A DNA stretch of 33,891 bases from the NCBI GenBank assembly GCA_021157415.1, contig JAGGWN010000094.1:1-33891 (forward strand). The letters are read 5' to 3'. Below the pieces are notes generated by a model. It ran no database searches and was not told the origin of the DNA. It worked only from the letters and a program-made list of their open reading frames with translations. The DNA comes from Bacteroidales bacterium (GTDB lineage Bacteria; Bacteroidota; Bacteroidia; Bacteroidales; VadinHA17). Both the position numbers and the translations under genes were made by a program. This document shows, piece after piece, positions 8,387-17,248 of this stretch (position 1 is its first letter; each line of letters starts with the position of its first letter).

Positions 8387-9523
8387 TTATTTGGGTAGCA
8401 CAATCCGGAAAACGGTCCCCTTGCCCGCTTCTGAATAATTGATAAACAGCTTTCCCTTATGATATTCCTCAATAATCCTCCTGGATAATGTCAGACCCAA
8501 ACCCCATCCGCGATTTTTAGTGGTATATCCGGGTTTGAAAATGGTCTTGAATTTCGACTTTGGAATACCGCTTCCGTGATCCTCCACATCGACATAAACA
8601 AATTGCGTATTGTCTGTAATATGAATATCTATACTTCCCCGTCCCTTCATAGCATCAACAGCATTCTTGCAAAGGTTTTCGATCACCCATTCAAACAGTT
8701 CCGCATTCACAGGGACTAAAAACTCTTCCTCAGGATCGAAGTGCAAATTAAATTTAACTTTTTCCGAGGTCCTGCGAATCATATAATCCATCACGTTCCG
8801 GATGATTTTCTTCAGATCATCCTCTTTCATTACAGGCTTAGATCCTATTTTAGAGAATCTCTCCGTTATTTTGCCCAGTCTTTCTATGTCTTTCTCAAGC
8901 TCTTGCATCAGTTCCGGATCCGAATTTTTGTTTTTCATGATTTCCAGCCAGGCCATCAGCGACGAAGTGGGAGTACCAAGTTGATGAGCCGTCTCCCTGG
9001 ATAAGCCCAGCCACACCTGATCCTGCTCGGATTTTCTGGCAGCACTGAAGGCAAGATAGGCCACAAGAATAAATAAAACGATCACAAATAACTGGACATA
9101 CGGAAAATACTTTAACTTGGTAAGTACTGTCGAGTCTTTATAGTAGATAAAGTTTTTTATACTATTACCAACATCTATCTCAATGGGAGGGTGCTCTTTC
9201 CCCATCTTCCGTAATTGTCGGTAATAATATTCCTTGTTCTGCAATCTTTTCTCATCCATATTACGGCTGGACACAAGCGTTGAGTCTTCGTCAATCAACA
9301 ATACCGGCACTGTAGTGTTATTTTCTATGATGTCAGACAAAAAACTGAAGTCAACGCTGTTACTGGTCAGGTCAAGATCGACAAGCTGCTGTGTCGCTTT
9401 GGCCCATAATTCCACCTTCTTTTTTTCTTCGTTTTTCAGCTCCTTTACCAACTTATTGGTATAATACAAGGAAGAAAAGCCGATGGCTACAGCCAACAGA
9501 AAAAGTAAAAATTTCCAGCGCAT
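8387..9523 (-). CDS. Orphan membrane sensor histidine kinase
   Basis: The 378-aa protein has TM1 at about 4-21, a roughly 115-residue extracytoplasmic domain, TM2 at about 141-160, then a kinase core. The phospho-acceptor is His180 in SRETAHQLGTP, an H-box form common in Bacteroidota kinases. The N-box (ENLCKNAVDAM), G1 (DHGSGI), F-box (FKPGYTTK) and G2 (GWGLGL) are all present, so it should be catalytically competent. There is no receiver domain, and no response regulator is encoded nearby. The only close partner is the U32 gene 9 nt downstream. The extracytoplasmic domain (VPVLLIDEDSTLVSSRN) looks PAS-like/sCache. Confidence 0.9.
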   Translation of the reverse strand: MRWKFLLFLLAVAIGFSSLYYTNKLVKELKNEEKKKVELWAKATQQLVDLDLTSNSVDFSFLSDIIENNTTVPVLLIDEDSTLVSSRNMDEKRLQNKEYYYRQLRKMGKEHPPIEIDVGNSIKNFIYYKDSTVLTKLKYFPYVQLFVIVLFILVAYLAFSAARKSEQDQVWLGLSRETAHQLGTPTSSLMAWLEIMKNKNSDPELMQELEKDIERLGKITERFSKIGSKPVMKEDDLKKIIRNVMDYMIRRTSEKVKFNLHFDPEEEFLVPVNAELFEWVIENLCKNAVDAMKGRGSIDIHITDNTQFVYVDVEDHGSGIPKSKFKTIFKPGYTTKNRGWGLGLTLSRRIIEEYHKGKLFINYSEAGKGTVFRIVLPK

Positions 9524-9596
9524 AAAATTTTATTTATTTGTAGATATTCTCTCTCCTCAAAATTGAGAATAATTTCCCGGAATTGCGCAATCTGTC

Positions 9597-12266
9597 TCAT
9601 TTTTTTTGCACTGTATCCGGTTCTTCCTCCCAGATCACCTTAAACTTCCTTGTATGTGACGTATCCTGCTCCTTCCGGGGCGAGACGTTTTTTTCTTCTT
9701 CGGGCCAATCTACCCTAAAAATCTTCTTTCCAGGCATGCTGTCTTCTCCCTGTAAATAATCAATAGTGTCTTTATGGAACAAACCGGTCTCCTCCTGCAG
9801 GATCTTTTTCAACCGGCTTTTTTCCTCCCTGAGCTCCCTGGATATTTTCTCTTTCACCTTTTGCTTGTCATAATACACCCTTGATTCCTTACTGTTGCCT
9901 GTAAACCTAAGAAACAAGGTGGTTTTTCCCTCATCCTGATCTTCAACCACATTCCCGAATTCCGGATTATTTTGATTTCCCTTTTTGGCTTTCCTTGCTA
10001 AATAATCAGATAATACTACACCAATACGGTAGTCAAAATCCCCTTCAAAATGATGAATCCCCGAAACGGAAATGTCCAGGGCGGAAGACTTCACCTGCAT
10101 GTCCGGAATGACAACCTGTTGATCATGAATAAATATTTCGTTCTTAATCGTTGAAAACCGAATATCTTTCAATTCCGACAGCCGGATATATCTGGATAGT
10201 TTATACAAGGGTTCAAAACCAATCAATTCTCCCCGGGATATTTCCAGATAACTATCAGACAAAATACTTGGTTTAAGCACATTCCCGTTACTGTCCACCC
10301 TGGTTTGAAAAGCAATACTTCCAGAGACATAACCTTTCAGATTCTCTGCCCGAATAAAGTCCTGACCAAAATTATGAAACGAATAAAACAACTTCTTTAC
10401 ATTAATATGCTCAGGTTCCAGATAAGTCTTTATCTGATCCGACCCTTTTTCTTTCAGATTTAACTCCATTTGCCCCGAACAACTTCCTTCCATGGCAGTA
10501 CAAGTCACTTGTTTAAGCAAAATAACAGGATCATCATAATTCAAAAATCCTTTAACATCACCGGCCTTAAAATCTTTATAACGCAAGGTATCAACAACAA
10601 TGTTGCTTCTTATCAATGGAATCATGGTTTTTCTCTCTGCTCTCCCGGGTTTATTTGAAACATCTCCGATTAAGCGGAAAAAAGACAACATCTCTCCGAT
10701 ATCGAGCATTGTTCCTTTCAGATCGGTATTAAATACTGCCGGACCACTTCCCTCCAGATACTTCATCATATTCTTAACTTCCCCCCTGATCTGCCATGCA
10801 TTGCCGGTCCAGATAACATTGTTCCCCCAAAGTGCAATATCCTGCGCAGAAATTAATTTTGTATCAAGCTTTGTAACATAAAGCACACTGTCATTAAATA
10901 TTACGAGGTCCCTGAAACTTATTTGTCCCTGTACCCTCAGGTCTGATAATTTTTTATGTGTGCCGGATTTAAACATTGTGGAAGGAATTCCAACCTTTAC
11001 CTTTCCGATTATATTTCCGCTTTTAACGATCTTTGAAAAGTTTTCTCCGGTCCAGCCATGCAAATCCTTTATCTTCATTTCACCATTCAAATAAAAATTC
11101 ATGGGCGAAATCTTTTTATTCCTGATTTCCCAGAACATTTCCGTTGTAACGCCGGAATGGGCCAACCGCACTATGGATGGCAGAATATGGACCGAAACAA
11201 GGGATGACTTGCCTGAATGAAGGGTTATCTCTGCGTTCCATTTGTCTGCTTTTAATTCCTGTTTTTTTGTAGCCGGGACAAAAACAAAATGATCCCCCGT
11301 TACCTGTATTATTGTGTTTAATTGAAAAGGTCCGGACCCTTTCCCTGATAACTCCCCATCTACAGAAATATTACCTCTGACCCAACCCACTTCAGAATGT
11401 ATGACTTTTCTTTCTTTAAGATATTTTACGACCTCTCCGGCTTTTATTTTCTTTGCATGCAAGTGTATGCTTATCCCTTTGCTTTTCAAATTATTCCCGA
11501 TATCTCCCGTAAAATCAATGGGAAAACCTCCCATTACCAAGCTGCCTTTGTTCAGATGCATGGCGTTTTTGTCCGTTTGAACATGTGCGTTAAGGGCAAA
11601 CCCGTCAGGAATATTATACGTAACTCCCTTTTTATTTTTTATAACCAATTCTGCCTGTTTAATCTGCACATGTCCGGTACTTCCGGGCCACCATCCACCT
11701 TCCCCTTGGGCTTTTCTGATCTTTCCTGTGATCCTAAAACCTGAACCTTCCTCTTCATAGGAATATTGCGTATTCACAATCCTGATCAAATGTATTTCAA
11801 GCGTATTTGGTTTCTTCCCGGTATTTTCGGGATCTTTGTCTTTAAGAATATCCCAGTTTTTCTGTCCCTTTCTGTTTTTTATCAGATGTATATCTCCGTC
11901 CGTTACAACTATCCGATTAATGCGTATTTTTCTGAACAACAAGGCATCAATAATATTCATATCCAGTATTACTTCATCTGCCCTCAGGAAGGGTGTGTTT
12001 CTGTGTTCCCGTAACGGTAACGATCCGGAAATGGTAACCGATTGGAATGTGGCAGATAAATAAGGAAAGTGCTTTATCAATGAATACCGGATTTCCCCGA
12101 CGGCTGTCTTGGTATTCAACTGTTCGTTTAACTTTCCTATTATTACTTTTTGAATATCTGATGAATATGTACGAAGTAGAATACTGACAATCATCAAAAC
12201 TGCCAGCAACATACCCCCTATAATAAGAAAAACCCTGAAAATTCGTTTCATAACCCTTCGAATCAT
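9597..12266 (-). CDS. AsmA-family envelope protein
   Basis: The 889-aa protein begins with a cytoplasmic MIRRVMKR and a single TM (about 10-32). The AsmA N-terminal domain follows, with beta-rich repeats, SATFQSVTISG and ADEVILDMNIIDALLFRKIRI. The C-terminal AsmA-like part (about 640-790) ends in a highly charged tail rich in Glu, Lys and Arg (about 800-889). AsmA/TamB-like proteins form long beta-grooves spanning the periplasm and are implicated in phospholipid traffic to the outer membrane. A second ATG at 12251 (MKRIFRVFLI) is an equally good start and gives 884 aa. It lies 25 nt after dipeptidase E and may be cotranscribed with it. Confidence 0.85.
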   Translation of the reverse strand: MIRRVMKRIFRVFLIIGGMLLAVLMIVSILLRTYSSDIQKVIIGKLNEQLNTKTAVGEIRYSLIKHFPYLSATFQSVTISGSLPLREHRNTPFLRADEVILDMNIIDALLFRKIRINRIVVTDGDIHLIKNRKGQKNWDILKDKDPENTGKKPNTLEIHLIRIVNTQYSYEEEGSGFRITGKIRKAQGEGGWWPGSTGHVQIKQAELVIKNKKGVTYNIPDGFALNAHVQTDKNAMHLNKGSLVMGGFPIDFTGDIGNNLKSKGISIHLHAKKIKAGEVVKYLKERKVIHSEVGWVRGNISVDGELSGKGSGPFQLNTIIQVTGDHFVFVPATKKQELKADKWNAEITLHSGKSSLVSVHILPSIVRLAHSGVTTEMFWEIRNKKISPMNFYLNGEMKIKDLHGWTGENFSKIVKSGNIIGKVKVGIPSTMFKSGTHKKLSDLRVQGQISFRDLVIFNDSVLYVTKLDTKLISAQDIALWGNNVIWTGNAWQIRGEVKNMMKYLEGSGPAVFNTDLKGTMLDIGEMLSFFRLIGDVSNKPGRAERKTMIPLIRSNIVVDTLRYKDFKAGDVKGFLNYDDPVILLKQVTCTAMEGSCSGQMELNLKEKGSDQIKTYLEPEHINVKKLFYSFHNFGQDFIRAENLKGYVSGSIAFQTRVDSNGNVLKPSILSDSYLEISRGELIGFEPLYKLSRYIRLSELKDIRFSTIKNEIFIHDQQVVIPDMQVKSSALDISVSGIHHFEGDFDYRIGVVLSDYLARKAKKGNQNNPEFGNVVEDQDEGKTTLFLRFTGNSKESRVYYDKQKVKEKISRELREEKSRLKKILQEETGLFHKDTIDYLQGEDSMPGKKIFRVDWPEEEKNVSPRKEQDTSHTRKFKVIWEEEPDTVQKK

Positions 12267-12291
12267 TGCTGCTTACATTCTTCCTGGATTT

Positions 12292-13005
12292 TTATGGGGT
12301 AACCAATAAAAAGTCCAGTGTATCTTTCGGAGAAAGTTCAACCGGCTTCATCCCTTCCCGGAAAAGACGAAGGTTCTTCGGGCCCAAAAGCCTCACCTTC
12401 TTCCCTTCCACCCAGAGCATGGTTCCCTCCCTTAATCCTGCCACATAGATGCCCGGATTGACTTTCAGAAATTCGCGTATTCGCATTTCGCGAGTCTCGC
12501 CGGCATGCCCCTCCGGGTGGGCGTCCAGATAGTGAGGATTGATCTGAAACGGAATCAACCCGAGCGCTTCAAAACTTTTCGGTTGAATGATAGGCATATC
12601 GTTGGTCGTCTTTATGGTAGGACAAGCCAAGTTACTGCCGGCACTCCATCCAATATAGGGGATCCCCTCCATGATTCGTTCTGCGATATTTTCCATAAGG
12701 TCTTCGTTCTGCAACAGAGTCAGTAAATGCCACGTATTCCCCCCACCTACAACGATAGCTTCCGCATCACGAATAGCATGACGGGGATTTTCAGCATGAT
12801 GTATAGAATATATTTCATGACCTGTTTCCAGGAAACGCTTCTGTACCTTACGTTCGTATTCATCGTAGGAAAAAGTTACGGCCGCATAAGGAATAAACAG
12901 GGCCTTTACTTTCTCTTTTCCCAGAAACTCACCAATCTTTTGCAAAGCATATTCCAGATAATCCTCTCCCGCATTGGTTGAATTACTGATTAATAAGAGT
13001 TTCAT
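12292..13005 (-). CDS. pepE: Dipeptidase E / alpha-aspartyl dipeptidase (peptidase S51)
   Basis: This cytoplasmic enzyme hydrolyses Asp-Xaa dipeptides. The nucleophile Ser121 sits in GWSAGSN, with His158 in NPHYLDAHP; Asp136 corresponds to the third conserved residue. The glycine-rich turn VVGGGNTWHLL (85-95) and the N-terminal MKLLLISNST are family hallmarks. The 237-aa length is standard. The ATG at 13005 is preceded by an AT-rich leader with no clear Shine-Dalgarno sequence. Confidence 0.94.
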   Translation of the reverse strand: MKLLLISNSTNAGEDYLEYALQKIGEFLGKEKVKALFIPYAAVTFSYDEYERKVQKRFLETGHEIYSIHHAENPRHAIRDAEAIVVGGGNTWHLLTLLQNEDLMENIAERIMEGIPYIGWSAGSNLACPTIKTTNDMPIIQPKSFEALGLIPFQINPHYLDAHPEGHAGETREMRIREFLKVNPGIYVAGLREGTMLWVEGKKVRLLGPKNLRLFREGMKPVELSPKDTLDFLLVTP

Positions 13006-13102
13006 TTGTTTAAGCTTTTATAATTAACCGAATCATTATTTCAACATCTGAGAACGAATACTCACGCCTCGCCCTCTTATGACACTCATTTTTATCCCGG
13101 TT

Positions 13103-13138
13103 TGCACTATAGAGATTTCGCAAAAATCCTCTATTGCA
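13103..13138. repeat. Imperfect inverted repeat with CTCTATTGC core
   Basis: The arms TGCACTATAGAGATTT (13103-13118) and AAATCCTCTATTGCA (13124-13138) pair with small bulges around the loop CGCAA. The core CTCTATTGC recurs in the perfect inverted repeat at 27440-27478. Confidence 0.5.
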
Positions 13139-13258
13139 CACAGGCCGTAGTCCGTACCGGGTAAATCCTTTGCTCTGCCGAAGCAACGCGAAAGCAATGC
13201 CGTCTTAGGAATTCACTATTTTGGTGAAAAGCCAAAACAGAGGAAATCCTTTGTCGTC

Positions 13259-13293
13259 CCGCATTAGAAAGCATTTTGGGTTTTCTGTTGCGG
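13259..13293 (-). terminator. Hairpin downstream of the TPR-SpoIIE gene
   Basis: CCGCATTAGAAA (13259-13270) pairs with TTTCTGTTGCGG (13282-13293) at 10 of 12 positions. It begins 30 nt beyond the stop of the minus-strand gene. It lacks a T-run, so it could be an RNA-stabilising 3' structure instead of a terminator. Confidence 0.35.
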
Positions 13294-13322
13294 AATTTAC
13301 GTTTATATCATTCAAAGGCCGG

Positions 13323-15659
13323 TCATGTCCGTGTTACCTTAAATCCAATAACCAACATGTCATCCACTTGTTCCTGGTTTCCCATCCATTCCAGCATGGT
13401 TTGCTCCAGGATATCCTTTTGTTTTTTCAGATCCTCGTGGCTGATCCTTAAAAGCAATTCCTTCATTTTAGAGTATTTAAATTTTTTCCCGTCCGGACCG
13501 CCAAACTGATCGGCATACCCATCTGAAAAAAGATATATCACATCATTTGCTTCCAACACAACCGAATGATTGGTATAGCAAGTCTCCGGATTTTCCAGGT
13601 AGGACCCGACAGGAAACTTATCTCCCTTGATCACAATCATCTCATCGTTGCGCACAATCCACAATGGATTATAGGCCCCGGAATAGTTCAGGAGACCCTT
13701 TTCCATATCTATACTGCAAAGAGCCAGATCCATACTGTCGCGCAACGCCTTCTTCTGATATTCCTTGAACATCCTTTCACTAAAACCCTTATTTAACTCA
13801 TCCAAAATCTCATTGGGTTTGATTTCCGGATTCTCTTTCAGGATCATATTTAGCAGATTGTATCCCAGCAGTGAGAGAAAAGCTCCCGGCACCCCGTGTC
13901 CGGTGGCATCCACCGCAGCCACATAGGAATACCTGCCCGATTTCCCCAGCCAGTAGAAATCGCCGCTGACGATATCCTTGGGCCTGAAAAAAATAAAACT
14001 ATCCGGTAAAATCTCCTGAATATATTTTTCATGCGGCATAAAAGCCCGCTGAATATACCTTGCATACCTTATACTATCTGTAATTTCCTTGTTTTTAATC
14101 TCTATCTCTTCTTTCTGGCGGCTCAATATTTTATTGGCTTTTTGTTTTTGCCTGTAATTCCGGTACATCAGGGCAGCCAGTAACAACACAAAAGCCAGTC
14201 CTGCCAAGATCACATTGCGCTGAAGATTTTGTTTCTCTATCTCAAGATCTTTTCTGCGCAACTGCTCGTCCTTCAGTAACAGTTCTTTTTCTTTTTGCCG
14301 GGTCTGGTATTTTGTCTCCAGCTCGGCGATCTGCTTGTGTATCTGCTCATTCATCAGGGTATCCTTGATCTCCGAATATTTAAAGTAATAATTCAGTGCT
14401 TTTTTATAGTTCTTTTGTTGCTGATAGATCCTGGCAAGTCCAGCATAATCATCCTGGACGAGCCGCAGGATATTAAGATCCCGGGCTATGGCAAGACTTT
14501 TTAGATAATTGCTTTCCGCCTTCTTTTCATTTCCTTTTTTCCAATACGCTTCTCCGGTCTTGGAATAACAGGATGCCATTCCTTTCATGTCCTTTGTTTG
14601 GCTGTAAAGGGCCAAGGCCTTTTCAAAGAAACGCAGTGCGGAATCCAGCAGATTTTGTTTGAAATAAAGTTCTCCCATATTCTCAAAGGTTGCCGCCACC
14701 CCCGGAGTATTGTTGAGCTCCTGTTCAATAAGCAGGGATCGCGAAAAATTGGTATCTGCCGCTTCATGCCTTCCCAAAATAATAAAGACATTTCCCAGTT
14801 CGCGTAAGGTAACAGCCATATCACTTTTATCTCCGATCTTCTCCTGCAATTTCAATGCCTCCAGATAATATTCCTCCGCCTGGGAATAATTGTTTAATTC
14901 TTTATATATCTCGGCAATATTATGATACGCCCCTGCCATACCTTTCAGATTGTTGAGGTTTCTCCATAACGTCGATGCCTCAAGATAATATTTCAGGGCC
15001 TGTTGATAATCCCCCCAAATAGAATAAACCTCACCCAGATTATTCAGCGTATTGGCCATCCACTTTTTGTCTCCCAGCTCCTTTTTCAGGTCATATGACT
15101 CTCTGTAATTCCTGATAGCCTCGGGATACTCCCCCCTGAATTTGTGGATCTCTCCTATGTTGTTCAATGTATTGGCAATCCCCTGTTTATCCTTAAGAAT
15201 TTTCTTCAGTTCCAGTGATTTATTATAATAATCCAACGCTTTGCTGTAATCTCCTTCGCTGCGGTACAACACTCCCAGGTTATTCAGCGTATTGGCTATT
15301 CCTTTTTTATCACCCAGCTTCTGATAAATATTCAGGGACGCAAAATATTGCTTCTGGGCATTCGCATAATTTCCAAGGAAAAAATAAGCTTTGGCAATGT
15401 TTTGCAGAGCCAGGGCTTCCTCTTCAGGTTTTTTCATGGAACGGGCCACCCGGGCAGCTTCTTTGCCATAATCAATGGCCTCTTTGGGATCTGTTGCAAG
15501 ACTCAGGCGGGTTAATTGGTGTAATATCTCTAATTTTTCCCCTTTTTTTGAGGCCTTCAGCAGGGTTTTAAGACTGTCCGTCTGCGATTGTCCCGTACCG
15601 GAAGGAGTAAATAGTAACACACCCACACAGAGGCTGATAATTCCTATACATTTTTTCAT
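13323..15659 (-). CDS. TPR-repeat protein with C-terminal SpoIIE/PP2C phosphatase domain
   Basis: A signal-peptide-like N-terminus (MKKCIGIISLCVGVLLF) is followed by about ten TPR units (roughly residues 35-400, with repeated GDKKGIANTLNNLG-type helices). After these come a coiled coil, a TM (about 485-502), a second coiled coil and a PP2C/SpoIIE phosphatase domain (about 545-775). Metal-binding aspartates are visible in GDFYW, VDATGHGVPGAF, FSDGYADQFGG and QVDDMLV. The TPRs would sit in the periplasm and the phosphatase in the cytoplasm, probably acting on an anti-sigma-factor antagonist or other phosphoprotein. No such partner is adjacent. I start at ATG 15659; the upstream GTG 15665 adds only two residues. 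Confidence 0.92.
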   Translation of the reverse strand: MKKCIGIISLCVGVLLFTPSGTGQSQTDSLKTLLKASKKGEKLEILHQLTRLSLATDPKEAIDYGKEAARVARSMKKPEEEALALQNIAKAYFFLGNYANAQKQYFASLNIYQKLGDKKGIANTLNNLGVLYRSEGDYSKALDYYNKSLELKKILKDKQGIANTLNNIGEIHKFRGEYPEAIRNYRESYDLKKELGDKKWMANTLNNLGEVYSIWGDYQQALKYYLEASTLWRNLNNLKGMAGAYHNIAEIYKELNNYSQAEEYYLEALKLQEKIGDKSDMAVTLRELGNVFIILGRHEAADTNFSRSLLIEQELNNTPGVAATFENMGELYFKQNLLDSALRFFEKALALYSQTKDMKGMASCYSKTGEAYWKKGNEKKAESNYLKSLAIARDLNILRLVQDDYAGLARIYQQQKNYKKALNYYFKYSEIKDTLMNEQIHKQIAELETKYQTRQKEKELLLKDEQLRRKDLEIEKQNLQRNVILAGLAFVLLLAALMYRNYRQKQKANKILSRQKEEIEIKNKEITDSIRYARYIQRAFMPHEKYIQEILPDSFIFFRPKDIVSGDFYWLGKSGRYSYVAAVDATGHGVPGAFLSLLGYNLLNMILKENPEIKPNEILDELNKGFSERMFKEYQKKALRDSMDLALCSIDMEKGLLNYSGAYNPLWIVRNDEMIVIKGDKFPVGSYLENPETCYTNHSVVLEANDVIYLFSDGYADQFGGPDGKKFKYSKMKELLLRISHEDLKKQKDILEQTMLEWMGNQEQVDDMLVIGFKVTRT

Positions 15660-15698
15660 AGACACCCTTGCCTGATCCGGGGAACTTTCCCCATGGCC

Positions 15699-15706
15699 TA
15701 AAGATA
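15699..15706 (-). promoter_or_regulatory. Near-consensus -7 box (TATCTTTA) for the TPR-SpoIIE gene
   Basis: On the minus strand TATCTTTA matches TAnnTTTG at all but the last base and lies 39 nt upstream of the ATG at 15659. It immediately follows the terminator at 15708-15742. No clear -33 element is seen. Confidence 0.3.
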
Positions 15707-15707
15707 C

Positions 15708-15742
15708 AAAAAAAAGAAAGCTGTTAAATAAACAGCTCTTTC
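15708..15742 (-). terminator. Rho-independent terminator, minus strand
   Basis: The stem AGCTGTT/AACAGCT (15719-15725 and 15731-15737, loop AAATA) extends to GAAAG/CTTTC with a bulge. On the minus strand it is followed by eight T (plus-strand A8 at 15708-15715). It separates the lipoprotein gene (stop at 15962) from the TPR-SpoIIE gene. The plus side also has a T6 at 15745-15750, so it could work both ways. Confidence 0.65.
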
Positions 15743-15777
15743 CCTTTTTTCAAAATTCTTTACCGGACAATGAACAA

Positions 15778-15917
15778 CCCCGGGGCGGGCCCGCCCGCCT
15801 GAACGAATTCATTCGGGCAGAAACGGTTTTATCCCCGCAGGCCCCGTTGGCCGGTGGAAGCTTTGGCCGAGGTACAAGCGGCTTCGCGAAGGCACCGCTT
15901 TTCTTCGCCAGAAAAGC
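15778..15917. repeat. GC-rich palindromic cluster
   Basis: This stretch is much richer in GC than its surroundings. It contains CCCCGGGG (15778-15785), the perfect palindrome GGGCGGGCCCGCCC (15783-15796), a near-palindrome around GAATTC (about 15798-15819), nested arms AAGCGG/CCGCTT with CTTCGCGAAG inside (15876-15900), and GCTTTTCT/AGAAAAGC (15897-15917). No ORF is supported. It is probably a repetitive or REP-like element or a decayed insertion. Confidence 0.45.
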
Positions 15918-15961
15918 TTCGAAAGGCATCGTAGGAACCCATAGCGGAATGCGAAAGTGGA

Positions 15962-17029
15962 TTAAAAATCGACATTCAGCGCTTCAATAATAGCCGGAGC
16001 CCAAGGGTTTATATCACTCATATCTATAAATGAGGAAGTAAATTTTGCCGGGTCGGGATTGTCTGTATCGTTGGATACAAACCCCTGTTCTCCCATAAAA
16101 TAGGCAATCCCTTTTGCATCACTCACATAGGCATCTGCATCTTGTTCCAGTATGCTGGGGTAGAGTGTCATAAGCTGCCGTTTCAAAACCTGGTCCATGG
16201 AATAATCCGTCCATATTTTATCTACCGTATTGACGGTTAACACAGGCAACCCGCATAATGCAACCGCAATATCTTCCTTAACATTATTTTTAGCCTTGAA
16301 GCTCCAGCTTCTTCCCCGGGCCTCAATATTACTAAGGACATAGGCATAAGGCATATTAAAGTTTCCATACAGGGAAACCACATCCCCTTTCTTTCCGAAA
16401 AAGACTTTCATCCTTTTCACATATTTTACATCCGTTGAATCCAGTCTGATCGCACTAACGACCATCGTTTTATCATATTCCGGATTATCTTCTCCGTATT
16501 CAACTTTTATGAAAGCATCCCGCTGCTTCTCTGCGTTATAATTGTATGCCACCGGATGCAGAATAGCAATTACTCGTATAGGAGAAAGGTCCCACACCAT
16601 CAGGAATGCATTTCCCATTTTGGCGTCGGTGATCAACAACCCGTAATCCCATACCTCTTTCCGGTAAAGATAATGATCTGTGAACACAAGGGTCTTTTCC
16701 ATCTGGTCATCAGAACTTACATAAGAAAACGACACCGGCTTTGTAATAGACTGGGACCTCACAAAATTCAGTGCATTCTGAATCATTCCTGCAGAAAAAT
16801 CACTTATATATACCAACGCACGCAAATGTTGATAAAGATCTGTCCCTGTAATTATACTGTCTGATAAGATCATGCTCTTTTTCTTATCCAGGTCAGGAAA
16901 ACTAATAGCACTAGAAACATCCACTTTCAGGTTATCCGGGAAAACCGCAGGTTCTTCTTTCTTCTTGCAACCCCCCAGAATCAGTGAAAATATTGCCCCT
17001 GCAACTACAATATAACGTATTTCTTTCAT
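15962..17029 (-). CDS. Putative lipoprotein of unknown function
   Basis: A lipoprotein signal is clear: MKEIRYIVVAGAIFSLILGGC, with the lipobox LGGC followed by KKKEE. The mature part has mixed alpha/beta character and contains no motif I can name. It has repeated SDSTD/ISDFSAGMIQNAL-like segments and a C-terminal acidic stretch (NDTDNPDPAKF). I start at ATG 17029 because the longer start (ATG 17066-17068) adds the un-signal-like MCLYYNNFKN and overlaps a promoter-like element. The gene is isolated between two terminators (15708-15742 and 17184-17209), so it is probably monocistronic. Confidence 0.75.
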   Translation of the reverse strand: MKEIRYIVVAGAIFSLILGGCKKKEEPAVFPDNLKVDVSSAISFPDLDKKKSMILSDSIITGTDLYQHLRALVYISDFSAGMIQNALNFVRSQSITKPVSFSYVSSDDQMEKTLVFTDHYLYRKEVWDYGLLITDAKMGNAFLMVWDLSPIRVIAILHPVAYNYNAEKQRDAFIKVEYGEDNPEYDKTMVVSAIRLDSTDVKYVKRMKVFFGKKGDVVSLYGNFNMPYAYVLSNIEARGRSWSFKAKNNVKEDIAVALCGLPVLTVNTVDKIWTDYSMDQVLKRQLMTLYPSILEQDADAYVSDAKGIAYFMGEQGFVSNDTDNPDPAKFTSSFIDMSDINPWAPAIIEALNVDF

Positions 17030-17031
17030 GA

Positions 17032-17063
17032 TAAACATATTTTTAAAATTATTGTAATACAAA
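17032..17063 (-). promoter_or_regulatory. Promoter-like TTTG-N20-TATGTTTA abutting the lipoprotein ATG
   Basis: On the minus strand TTTG (17060-17063) and TATGTTTA (17032-17039) are spaced by 20 nt, which fits the Bacteroidota TTTG/TAnnTTTG promoter. The -7 box ends 2 nt before the ATG at 17029, so the mRNA would be nearly leaderless if this promoter is real. Confidence 0.35.
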
Positions 17064-17183
17064 CACATCTTGTCATACGAAAATCAACAGAATTTGTTTC
17101 TGCAATCCCTGTTTTCATTTGATTTTCCTGGCTATCATCTCCGCGCTTTCTGGTACAGGGGAAAACCCGCTCTTCCCCCACGA

Positions 17184-17209
17184 AAAGAAAAAGGCCTTTT
17201 CAGGCCTTT
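17184..17209 (-). terminator. Rho-independent terminator of the sigma/anti-sigma/barrel operon
   Basis: AAAGGCC (17190-17196) and GGCCTTT (17203-17209) form a perfect 7-bp stem. On the minus strand it is followed by TTCTTTT. It begins 40 nt past the stop of the barrel gene. Confidence 0.75.
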
Positions 17210-17248
17210 AATTCTAAATATCTTCAGGTGTAAATACATTCTGCCAAT

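Larger units (their letters stand above)
13006..13322. other. Non-coding interval with several inverted and direct repeats
   Basis: No credible gene lies in these 317 nt. The interval holds an imperfect inverted repeat at 13103-13138, a short hairpin TTTTGG/CCAAAA at 13219-13237, two direct copies of AAATCCTTTG (13163-13172, 13244-13253), and a 12-bp-arm hairpin at 13259-13293 (10 of 12 paired) just past the TPR-SpoIIE stop. It looks like decayed repetitive DNA or structured 3' UTR. Confidence 0.5.

Noticed and set aside
15778-15917. Palindromic cluster as an insertion sequence
   Set aside because: No transposase frame, no clear target-site duplication; kept only as a repeat of unknown type.
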